12,916 nt of DNA, taken from Pseudolabrys sp. GTDB lineage: Bacteria; Pseudomonadota; Alphaproteobacteria; Rhizobiales; Xanthobacteraceae. Position numbers and translations under genes: made by a program. The stretch spans positions 1 through 12,916 of the forward strand of contig JAQSCR010000460.1 in assembly GCA_029945495.1 (NCBI GenBank). The letters run 5' to 3'. The notes under the pieces are model-generated. The model had not been told where the DNA came from. It saw nothing but the letters and a program-made list of their open reading frames with translations, and ran no database searches. This document shows, in pieces, positions 1-8,070 of the stretch; position 1 is the stretch's first letter; each line of letters begins with the position of its first letter.

Positions 1-35
1 TAACCGCAACGCCGCCTCCATCCAATAACTACTTC

Positions 36-48
36 AATTCATTGAATT
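36..48. promoter_or_regulatory. Perfect AT-rich palindrome upstream of the nrt promoter
   Basis: AATTCA and TGAATT flank a single T, giving a perfect 6-bp inverted repeat in an AT-rich patch about 20 bp upstream of the -24 element. This size and position would suit a dimeric regulator, but it does not match the NtrC consensus and I do not recognise the protein. The rest of bases 1-67 shows no gene and no other clear site. Confidence 0.3.
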
Positions 49-67
49 ATTGCCCTGCCGGCCGAAC

Positions 68-83
68 TGGCACGGCGCTTGAA
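68..83 (+). promoter_or_regulatory. Sigma-54-like (-24/-12) promoter for the nrt-nas operon
   Basis: TGGCACG at 68-74 matches the -24 half of the RpoN consensus. After four bases it is followed by TTGAA at 79-83 in place of TTGCA/T. The GG (69-70) and the -12 dinucleotide (81-82) have the correct helical spacing. The mismatch is the C of the -12 GC, which is A here. The predicted start is near base 94, just before the first leader hairpin. Known nitrate-assimilation operons are often NtrC/RpoN dependent. The NtrC enhancers would lie upstream of this window. Confidence 0.55.
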
Positions 84-97
84 TAGAGGAAGACCAG

Positions 98-123
98 GAT
101 GCGCCGGCCTCAGCCGGTGCATC
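98..123 (+). other. Strong 11-bp hairpin at the predicted 5' end of the leader RNA
   Basis: GATGCGCCGGC (98-108) pairs with 113-123 through eleven consecutive pairs, one of them G-U, closing a CUCA tetraloop. It begins about four bases after the start predicted from the promoter and ends one base before the first ANTAR-type hairpin. It could protect the 5' end, pause polymerase, or stack on the next hairpin. Opening the top pair gives loop CCUCAG, which lacks the A1/G4 pattern, so it is not counted as an ANTAR hexaloop. Confidence 0.55.
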
Positions 124-124
124 G

Positions 125-158
125 GGTCCAATGACGGGCCAAATAGCAACGCCGCTGT
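125..158 (+). promoter_or_regulatory. Dual-hexaloop ANTAR (NasT/NasR-type) antiterminator RNA
   Basis: Two adjacent hairpins each carry a six-base loop with A at position 1 and G at position 4, the recognised signature of RNA bound by ANTAR-domain antiterminators. In P1 (125-140), GGTCC pairs with GGGCC (one G-U) around loop AATGAC. In P2 (143-158), ATAGC pairs with GCTGT (one U-G) around loop AACGCC. Two bases separate them. P2 uses bases 151-158, which are also the start of the terminator's 5' arm, so P2 and the terminator cannot form together. In known systems a nitrate-released NasT, or NasR, stabilises the hexaloops and allows read-through. The protein is not encoded in this window. Pairing was checked by hand, not by a folding program. 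Confidence 0.8.
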
Positions 159-204
159 CCTGAGAGGAGCGCATTTCATGCGCCTCGGGACTGCGGCTTT
201 TTTT
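151..204 (+). terminator. Leader attenuator: intrinsic terminator upstream of nrtA
   Basis: GCCGC (151-155) pairs with GCGGC (193-197). After a U-U mismatch, GTCCTGAG (157-164) pairs with CTCGGGAC (184-191). An inner helix GCGCAT/ATGCGC (169-174 with 178-183) closes a UUC loop. Seven T residues follow at 198-204. It lies between the promoter and nrtA, so it should stop transcription by default. Its 5' arm is shared with the P2 hexaloop hairpin, the expected arrangement for ANTAR-controlled attenuation. Confidence 0.85.
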
Positions 205-272
205 ATGCGCGGATCGATCAAGCAAGCAAGCGACCAGACCGGGTCACTCGAATGAAAAGGATGACGCTTCCG

Positions 273-1598
273 ATGACGACGACCAAAAAGGGCTCCCCGG
301 TAACCGGCGCCGGCATCAGCCGCCGCTCGCTCCTCAAAGCCGGCGCCGGCACCGCCGCGCTGATGAGCGCGATCGGAACGCAATTCCCGTTCGGCGTCCA
401 CGTTGCGCAAGCCGCCGGGCCGGAAACGACCAAGGCGATCCTCGGCTACATCGCGCTGATGGATGCCTCGCCGCTGGTGATCGCCAAGGAGAAGGGCATC
501 TTCGCCAAATACGGCATGCCGGACGTCGAAGTCGCCAAACAGGCCTCGTGGGGCGCGACCCGCGACAACATGGTGCTCGGCGGCGCCGCCAACGGCATCG
601 ATGGCGCGCATATCCTGACGCCGATGCCTTACCTGATCTCGGCCGGCAAGGTGACGCAGAACAATGTGCCGACGCCGATGTACATCCTGGCGCGCCTCAA
701 CCTTGATGCACAGGGGATCTCGGTTTCCAACGAATACAAGGACCTCAAGGTTACCGCCGACGCTTCCGCGCTGAAGGAAGCCTTCGCCAAGAAGAAAGCC
801 GCCGGCAAGGAAGTGAAGATCGCGATGACCTTCCCCGGCGGCACGCACGATCTCTGGCTCCGCTATTGGATCGCGGCTGGCGGCGTCGACCCCGACAAGG
901 ACGTCTCCACCATCGTGGTGCCGCCGCCGCAGATGGTGGCGAACATGAAGGTCGGCAACATGGACGCCTTCTGCGTCGGCGAGCCGTGGAACGAGCAACT
1001 CGTCAACCAGGGCATCGGATTCACCGCCTGCACCACCGGCGAAATCTGGTCGAAGCATCCGGAAAAGGCGCTCGGCATGCGTGCCGAGTGGGTCGACAAA
1101 AACCCGAACGCCGCGAAGGCGCTGCTGATGGCGGTGATGGAGGCGCAGCAATGGTGCGACAGACCGGAGAACCGCCCGGAGATGTCCGAGATCGTCGGCA
1201 AGCGGCAATGGTTCAATGTGCCGGTCGCCGACATCATCGGCCGCGCCAAGGGCGACATCAATTACGGCAACGGCCGGATTGAAAAGGGCACGAAGCAATA
1301 CATGAAGTTCTGGCAGGACCATGCGTCTTACCCGTTCAAGAGCCACGATTCCTGGTTCGTCACCGAGGACATCCGCTGGGGCAAGTTCGAAGCCTCAACC
1401 GACGTCAAGGCGATGGTCGGCAAGGTGAACCGCGAAGATCTGTGGCGCGACGCTGCGAAAACCCTCGGTGTCGCCGCCGCTGATATTCCGGCTTCGTCTT
1501 CGCGCGGCAAGGAAACCTTTTTCGATGGCAAGGTTTTCGATCCGGAAAACCCGTCCGCCTATCTCAAGAGCCTCGCCATCAAGCGCGTCGAAGTCTGA
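273..1598 (+). CDS. nrtA: Nitrate ABC transporter substrate-binding protein, Tat-exported
   Basis: This is the periplasmic receptor that captures nitrate for the NrtB/NrtD importer. From the start used here the protein has 441 residues. A twin-arginine signal is visible (SRRSLLK, about residues 16-22), followed by an Ala/Gly-rich hydrophobic stretch and a likely cleavage site near AQA-A (about 47-48), so it should be exported folded. The body carries hallmarks of the NrtA/CmpA family: LGYIALMDASPLVIAKEKG, SWGATRDN, NGIDGAHILTPMPYL, FPGGTHDLWLRYW and GEPWNEQ. Start choice: the ATG at 273 has AAGGA at 257-261 (11-base spacer). The longer ATG at 252 has no visible ribosome binding site, although it would add only seven residues and cannot be excluded. 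It is the first gene of the operon, about 70 bases after the leader terminator. Sulfonate- or cyanate-type binding proteins are the main alternative, but the motifs and neighbours favour nitrate. Confidence 0.93.
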   Translation: MTTTKKGSPVTGAGISRRSLLKAGAGTAALMSAIGTQFPFGVHVAQAAGPETTKAILGYIALMDASPLVIAKEKGIFAKYGMPDVEVAKQASWGATRDNMVLGGAANGIDGAHILTPMPYLISAGKVTQNNVPTPMYILARLNLDAQGISVSNEYKDLKVTADASALKEAFAKKKAAGKEVKIAMTFPGGTHDLWLRYWIAAGGVDPDKDVSTIVVPPPQMVANMKVGNMDAFCVGEPWNEQLVNQGIGFTACTTGEIWSKHPEKALGMRAEWVDKNPNAAKALLMAVMEAQQWCDRPENRPEMSEIVGKRQWFNVPVADIIGRAKGDINYGNGRIEKGTKQYMKFWQDHASYPFKSHDSWFVTEDIRWGKFEASTDVKAMVGKVNREDLWRDAAKTLGVAAADIPASSSRGKETFFDGKVFDPENPSAYLKSLAIKRVEV

Positions 1599-1605
1599 GC
1601 AACCC

Positions 1606-1629
1606 GGGCCGCCCGTTCGCGGGCGGCCC
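1606..1629 (+). other. Intergenic 10-bp GC hairpin with UUCG loop between nrtA and nrtB
   Basis: GGGCCGCCCG (1606-1615) pairs perfectly with CGGGCGGCCC (1620-1629) around TTCG. It begins eight bases after the nrtA stop. No T-run follows (the next bases are ACTCTAACG), so it is not a typical intrinsic terminator. Such hairpins behind binding-protein genes often stabilise the upstream mRNA, so the receptor is made in excess of the membrane parts. That role is inferred here. Confidence 0.65.
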
Positions 1630-1659
1630 ACTCTAACGTTCAACCGGAGCATTCACGCG

Positions 1660-2568
1660 ATGAATATGCCAGCAGCCAAACCCGACATCTCGGCCAGCAT
1701 TCCCTCGAGCCCGACGTCGCCCCCGGCTGCGAAAATCGTGACGATGCCGCGCAAGCAGACGGCGATGAATGCGCGCGTCAGCGCGACGCTCGGCAAGATC
1801 GCCGCCGCCGTCCTCCCGCCGCTGGTGATGACCGCATTGCTGCTGACGGCGTGGCAGTTGCTGTGCATGCGCTCGGGCGCGACTCTGCCGCCGCCCAGCA
1901 AGATCTGGACCGAGGCGCGCGACCTGATCGTAAACCCGTTTTTTGTAGCCGGACCTCAGGACATCGGTCTCGGCTGGCGCGTGCTGATTTCGTTGCAGCG
2001 CGTCGCCATCGGCTACGGCTTTGCCGCCCTGTTCGGCATCGCCCTCGGCACCTTGATCGGCCAGTCGGTCTGGGCGATGCGCGGCCTCGATCCTATCTTC
2101 CAGGTGCTGCGCACGATCTCGCCTCTGGCCTGGCTGCCGATCTCGCTGGCGGCGTTTCGCGACAGCCAGCCATCGGCGATCTTCGTCATCTTCATCACCT
2201 CGGTCTGGCCGATCATCATCAACACCGCGGTCGGCATCCGCAATATCCCGCAGGACTACCGCAACGTCGCCGCGGTGCTGCGGCTCAATCATTTTGAGTT
2301 TTTCTGGAAGATCATGATCCCGTCGGCGGCGCCTTACATCTTCACCGGCCTGCGCATCGGCATCGGCCTGTCCTGGCTCGCCATCGTCGCCGCGGAAATG
2401 CTCACCGGCGGCGTCGGCATCGGCTTCTTTATCTGGGACGCCTGGAATTCCTCCCGCCTTCCCGACATTTTCGTCGCGCTCGCCTATATCGGCATCGTCG
2501 GCTTCGTTCTCGACCGCATTGTCGCCGGCGTTGCTTCCATCGTCACCCGTGGCACGTCAGCGAACTAA
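1660..2568 (+). CDS. nrtB: Nitrate ABC transporter permease
   Basis: This is the integral-membrane subunit forming the nitrate path through the inner membrane. It has 302 residues, close to the family norm. A Pro/Ser-rich cytoplasmic N-terminus (about 1-45) is followed by hydrophobic segments, among them AAAVLPPLVMTALLLTAWQL, FAALFGIALGTLIG, IFVIFITSVWPIIIN, IGLSWLAIVAAEML and VALAYIGIVGFVLDRI. The EAA-type coupling loop that docks on the ATPase is visible at about 203-226 (VAAVLRLNHFEFFWKIMIP). The reading frame stays open upstream into nrtA. I chose the ATG at 1660 because GGAG at 1646-1649 is correctly spaced and the upstream 64 codons are nrtA in another frame. An ATG two codons further in is also possible. 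A hairpin separates it from nrtA, and nrtD follows after 25 bases. The related SsuC/TauC permeases are less likely in this context. Confidence 0.93.
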   Translation: MNMPAAKPDISASIPSSPTSPPAAKIVTMPRKQTAMNARVSATLGKIAAAVLPPLVMTALLLTAWQLLCMRSGATLPPPSKIWTEARDLIVNPFFVAGPQDIGLGWRVLISLQRVAIGYGFAALFGIALGTLIGQSVWAMRGLDPIFQVLRTISPLAWLPISLAAFRDSQPSAIFVIFITSVWPIIINTAVGIRNIPQDYRNVAAVLRLNHFEFFWKIMIPSAAPYIFTGLRIGIGLSWLAIVAAEMLTGGVGIGFFIWDAWNSSRLPDIFVALAYIGIVGFVLDRIVAGVASIVTRGTSAN

Positions 2569-2593
2569 TTTGGGCCAACCGAGGAACTTGTTC

Positions 2594-3388
2594 ATGACTC
2601 ATTATTGCAAGATCGACCACGTCGACAAGGTCTTCACCCGCGGCTCGACCTCGACCTGCGTGCTCAAGGAAATTACGCTCGACATCGAGAAGGGCGAGTA
2701 CGTCTCGATCATCGGCCATTCCGGTTGCGGCAAGTCGACGCTGCTCAACATCGTCGCCGGTCTGACCCGAGCGACCATCGGCGGCATCATCCTGGAAGGC
2801 CACGAGGTCAACGAGCCGGGGCCCGACCGCGCCGTCGTGTTTCAGAACCACAGCCTGCTGCCGTGGCTGACGGTCTATGACAACGTCCGGCTCGCAGTCG
2901 ACAAGGTGTTTGGCCGCTCTAAGTCGCGGGCCGAGCGCGACGCCTGGACGCTGCACAATCTCAATCTGGTGCAGATGACGCACGCCAAGGATAAGCGGCC
3001 GTCGGAAATCTCCGGCGGCATGAAGCAGCGTGTCGGTCTGGCTCGTGCGCTGGCGATGGAGCCTAAGATTCTGCTGCTCGACGAGCCATTCGGCGCGCTC
3101 GACGCGCTGACGCGCGCGCATCTGCAGGACACGGTGATGGGTCTGCACCAGAAACTCGGCAATACCGTAATGATGATCACCCACGATGTCGACGAGGCGG
3201 TGTTGCTGTCCGACCGCATCATCATGATGACCAACGGCCCGGCGGCGCGGATCGGTGAGATTCTCTCGGTGCCGATCGCGCGCCCGCGCAAGCGGCTGGA
3301 ACTGGTCACCGACCCGACTTTCCTGAAGTGCCGTCAGCGCGTGCTCGAATTCCTCTACGAGCGGCACCGCTTTGTCGAAGCGGCGTAA
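2594..3388 (+). CDS. nrtD: Nitrate ABC transporter ATP-binding protein
   Basis: This is the cytoplasmic ATPase that powers nitrate import. It has 264 residues and a single nucleotide-binding domain, without the NrtA-like C-terminal domain of cyanobacterial NrtC. Visible motifs are Walker A GHSGCGKST (41-49), Q-loop Gln84 in VVFQN, signature SGGMKQR (140-146), Walker B ILLLDE (159-164) with a D-loop ALDA, and the switch His197 in ITHD. The start at 2594 is supported by GAGGA at 2581-2585 with an eight-base spacer. The frame is open further upstream into nrtB, but that extension has no support. Alphaproteobacterial annotations often call this gene nrtC. Because there is only one ATPase gene, the transporter presumably uses a homodimer. 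A dispersed palindrome starts one base after its stop. Confidence 0.93.
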   Translation: MTHYCKIDHVDKVFTRGSTSTCVLKEITLDIEKGEYVSIIGHSGCGKSTLLNIVAGLTRATIGGIILEGHEVNEPGPDRAVVFQNHSLLPWLTVYDNVRLAVDKVFGRSKSRAERDAWTLHNLNLVQMTHAKDKRPSEISGGMKQRVGLARALAMEPKILLLDEPFGALDALTRAHLQDTVMGLHQKLGNTVMMITHDVDEAVLLSDRIIMMTNGPAARIGEILSVPIARPRKRLELVTDPTFLKCRQRVLEFLYERHRFVEAA

Positions 3389-3439
3389 TGCGCATGATCC
3401 CGAAAAGTGGGCACCGGTTTTCGGGCAAGATCATGCGCA
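3389..3439. repeat. Dispersed palindromic repeat (Rhizobiales REP/MITE-like)
   Basis: TGCGCATGAT (3389-3398) pairs with ATCATGCGCA (3430-3439), and CCCGAAAA (3399-3406) pairs with TTTTCGGG (3418-3425). A four-base bulge and an 11-base loop complete it. The core CCCGAAAAGTGGGCACCGG closely resembles an intergenic palindrome I recall as very common in Bradyrhizobium, Rhodopseudomonas and relatives. Family membership is from memory and not searched. It fills most of the 67-base gap between nrtD and the FAD reductase gene, and as RNA it would form a long stem inside the operon transcript. Confidence 0.75.
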
Positions 3440-3455
3440 AAACAAAGGGACTCTT

Positions 3456-4684
3456 ATGAGCGAACCGCTCGTCATCATCGGCAACGGCATGGCCACGATG
3501 CGGCTGGTCGAGGAACTGAGCCAGCGCGCGCTTGGCCGCTACGCCATTGCCGTGATCGGCGAGGAGCCGCGGCTGGCTTATAACAGAGTGCTGCTGTCGT
3601 CGGTGCTGGCGCGCGAAGTGTCGCGCAACGACATCGAACTTAAGTCCGAGCAGTGGTGGCGCGCGCATGGCGTCACCTTGATGTATGGCCAACGCGCGAC
3701 CGCGATCGACGCGGATATCCGCCGCGTCAAACTGGCGAATGGTGCAACATTGCCGTTCACCAAACTCGTCTTGGCGACGGGTTCGCGCGCCATCCGGCTC
3801 AACGTGCCGGGCATGGATCTTCCCGGCGTGATGACCTTCCGCGATCTCACCGATGTCGCCTCGATTGAAAAGGCGGCTGAAACGCATCGCAAGGCAGTGG
3901 TGATCGGCGGCGGGTTGCTCGGGCTGGAAGCCGCTTACGGCCTGGCCAAAGCCGGCATGAAGGTTTCCGTTATTCATCTGATGGACCGCCTCATGGAGCG
4001 CCAGCTCGACGCCCGCGGCTCGGCGATGCTGAAGGCCGCGGTCGAGGCCAAGGGCATTGCGGTCCACCTCAATGCCGAAACCGCGGCGATCAAGGGCCAT
4101 CACCGCGCCGAAGCGGTGACGCTCAAGGACGGCCGCGACATCGCCGCCGATCTGGTGGTGGTCGCGGCCGGCATTCGCGCCAATGCCGATCTGGCGCAGA
4201 GCGCCGGGCTCGAAGTCGGCCGCGGCATTGTCGTTGACGATCGGATGCAAACCGGCAAGGCCGGCATCTACGCGATCGGCGAATGCGCCGAGCATCGCGG
4301 CATTTGTTACGGCCTGGTTGAACCGGCCTACGAGCAGGCGCGCGTGCTGGCGTCGCATTTGTGCGGCCGGCAGGCGCATTACGACGGCAGCGTGCTCGCC
4401 ACCAATCTCAAAGTGTCCGGCGTCAGCGTTTTTTCGGCCGGCGATTTCGTCGGTGCGCCCGGCACCGAGCAGATCGTGCTGAGCGATCCCGGCCTCGGCA
4501 GCTACAAGAAATTGGTGATCGCCAACGGCAAACTCGTCGGCGCGGTGCTGTTCGGCGATACCGCCGACGGGCTCTGGTATCTCGAATTGATCCGCTCCTG
4601 CGTCTCGATTGCCGCGATCCGCGATGACCTGGTGTTCGGTCGCGCGCTGGCCGAACGGTCCCTTCCCAAAGAACTGGCGGCGTG

Positions 4685-4685
<1 letters not shown>
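3456..4685 (+). CDS. NirB-type FAD-dependent NAD(P)H reductase (electron donor subunit)
   Basis: This is a 409-residue pyridine nucleotide-disulfide oxidoreductase matching the N-terminal FAD/NADH half of assimilatory NirB and of Klebsiella NasC. It carries an FAD dinucleotide-binding motif VIIGNGMA (6-13), an ATG-type second FAD contact (LVLATGSRAIR), an NAD(P) motif VVIGGGLLG (148-156) and the FAD motif YAIGECAEH (272-280). It stops where NirB would continue into a 2Fe-2S domain and then the siroheme domains. Here the corresponding domains are on other proteins: a Bfd-type 2Fe-2S domain on NasA and the siroheme centre on NirA. The likely job is passing NAD(P)H electrons to NasA, as in the Klebsiella NasC/NasA pair. 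Supply to NirA is an alternative. The start at 3456 has AAAGGGA at 3444-3450. A longer in-frame start would read through the palindrome and is rejected. Confidence 0.85.
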
Positions 4686-6447
<1,762 letters not shown>

Positions 6448-6451
<4 letters not shown>

Positions 6452-8070
6452 CCAAGAATGTGCCATCGCCGCTCCCGACACTGGTGCCGGAAACCGCGCC
6501 ATTCTCCGAGGAACAGCGCAACTGGTTGAACGGCTTTTTCGCCGGGCTGATTTCGCTCGACGCGTCCGGCGTGACAGCACTCACAGGCGACCAGGCTGCG
6601 GCGCTGCTCGGCGGCGCGCCGGGCGGGGTGAGCGCCGAGGATGACGATGGCGGCGCGCCCTGGCACGATCAGACCTTGCCGATCACTGAACGGATGAAGC
6701 TCGCGGACGGCAAGCCGTTGCGCTGGAAGATGATGGCGGCGATGGCGCAGCAGGACTGCGGCCAGTGCGGCTATGATTGCAAGAACTACTCCGGCGCCAT
6801 CATCTCCGGCGCCGAGGAGCGGTTGAACCTGTGCGTGCCGGGCGGCAAGGAAACCGCCCGCATGGTCAAGGCGCTGGCCGAAGAATTGAAAGCCGCGCCG
6901 AAGGCGACGACGGCCGTTGCCGCGCCAGCAGCCGCTGCGCCCGCGTCGTCGGCTGCGCCGGGCACCTCGCGCGACAATCCGAGCTTCGCCAAGGTGATCT
7001 CGCGCCGGCTGCTCAACAAGCCTGGCTCGGAAAAGCAGACCTGGCACGTCGAGTTCGATCTTACCGGCTCCGGCATCGAATACACTGTCGGCGACGCCTT
7101 CGGCCTGTTTCCGGCCAACGATCCGGCGCTGGCCGATGCCGTCATCAAGGCGTTTGGAGCGCCGGGCGATTTTCCGATCGGCGAACGCACCTTACGCGAG
7201 GTGCTGATCGATGGCGTGTCGCTATCGCCGGCGCCCGATATGCTGTTCCAGTTGTTCTCCTACATCACCGGCGGCGACCGCCGGCAGAAGGCGCGGGCGC
7301 TGTCGACCGGCGACGATCCGGACGGCGATGCGGTCACGCTCGACGTGCTGGCGGCGATCGAGAAATTCCCCGGCATTCATCCCGATCCGGAAGCCTTCAT
7401 CGAGGCGCTCGATCCACTGCAGCCGCGGCTTTATTCGATCTCGTCGTCGCCCAAGACCGTGCCCGGGCGGGTCACGCTGACCGTCGATACCGTGCGCTAC
7501 AAAATCAGGGACCGTCAGCGGCTTGGCGTCTGTTCGACCATGCTGGCCGAACGCATCGAGCCGGGGGCGGTCCTCAAGGCCTACGTGCAGAAGGCGCATG
7601 CCTTCGCTCTGCCGGCCGATCCGGCCGTGCCGATCGTCATGATCGGCCCCGGCACAGGCGTGGCGCCGTTTCGCGCCTTCCTGCAGGAACGCCAGGCGGT
7701 CAAGGCGCCGGGCCGCAACTGGCTGTTCTTTGGCCACCAGCGCTCCGACTACGATTTCCTTTATGACGATGAACTCAAAGCCATGCGCGGCAGCGGTCAT
7801 CTTTCACGGCTGACGCTGGCCTGGTCGCGCGACAGCGGTCAGAAAATCTATGTGCAGGATCGTATGCGCGATTCCGGCCGCGACCTGTGGGAGTGGATCA
7901 CCGAGGGCGCGCATATCTATGTGTGCGGCGATGCCAAGCGCATGGCCAAGGACGTCGAACTGGCGCTGGTCGATATCGTCGCCCAGCACGGCGCGCGCAC
8001 GCCGGAGGAGGCGAGCACCTTCGTCAGCGAGCTGAAGAAAAAGGGCCGCTATCAACAGGACGTGTATTGA
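6448..8070 (+). CDS. CysJ-like NADPH/FAD flavoprotein with an N-terminal 4Fe-4S domain
   Basis: This 540-residue electron-transfer protein has a C-terminal half that closely follows E. coli CysJ: FAD motif RLYSISSS (327-334), GVCSTML, NADPH motif GPGTGVAPFRAF (400-411), SRDSGQKIYVQD, YVCGD (491-495) and the terminal RYQQDVY. The CysJ flavodoxin (FMN) domain is absent. In its place are four cysteines, C104, C107 and C111 in DCGQCGYDC and C129 in LCVPGG, the pattern of the 4Fe-4S domain of RnfB-type proteins (PF04060 by memory), then an Ala/Pro linker (about 150-176). The extreme N-terminus (FSEEQRNWLNGFFAGL, 19-34) resembles the oligomerisation region of CysJ. The likely path is NADPH to FAD to 4Fe-4S to NirA, or to NasA. 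The start has GGAGG at 6436-6440, and its ATGA overlaps the nirA stop. A databank name would probably be sulfite reductase subunit alpha. Confidence 0.88.

Noticed and set aside
98..123. Third ANTAR hexaloop in the 5' hairpin
   Set aside because: The natural loop is a tetraloop, and the six-base alternative CCUCAG lacks A at position 1 and G at position 4.
99..134. 11-codon leader-peptide frame (MRRPQPVHRVQ) with its stop inside the P1 hexaloop
   Set aside because: The GAGGA that could serve as its ribosome binding site (86-90) lies upstream of the predicted transcript start near 94. The hairpin RNA structure explains the sequence better.
205..255. 16-codon frame ending in an ATGA overlap with the longer possible nrtA start at 252
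   Set aside because: It has no ribosome binding site, since the bases before it are the terminator T-run, and nothing else supports translation.
39..1346. 435-codon open frame on the - strand across the leader and nrtA
   Set aside because: It reads through the promoter, ANTAR element and terminator, and has no domain features.
3372..3455. Longer start for the FAD reductase, reading through the palindromic repeat
   Set aside because: The added 28 residues derive from the end of nrtD and the repeat in another frame. The ATG at 3456 has a good ribosome binding site, and the FAD motif begins right after it.
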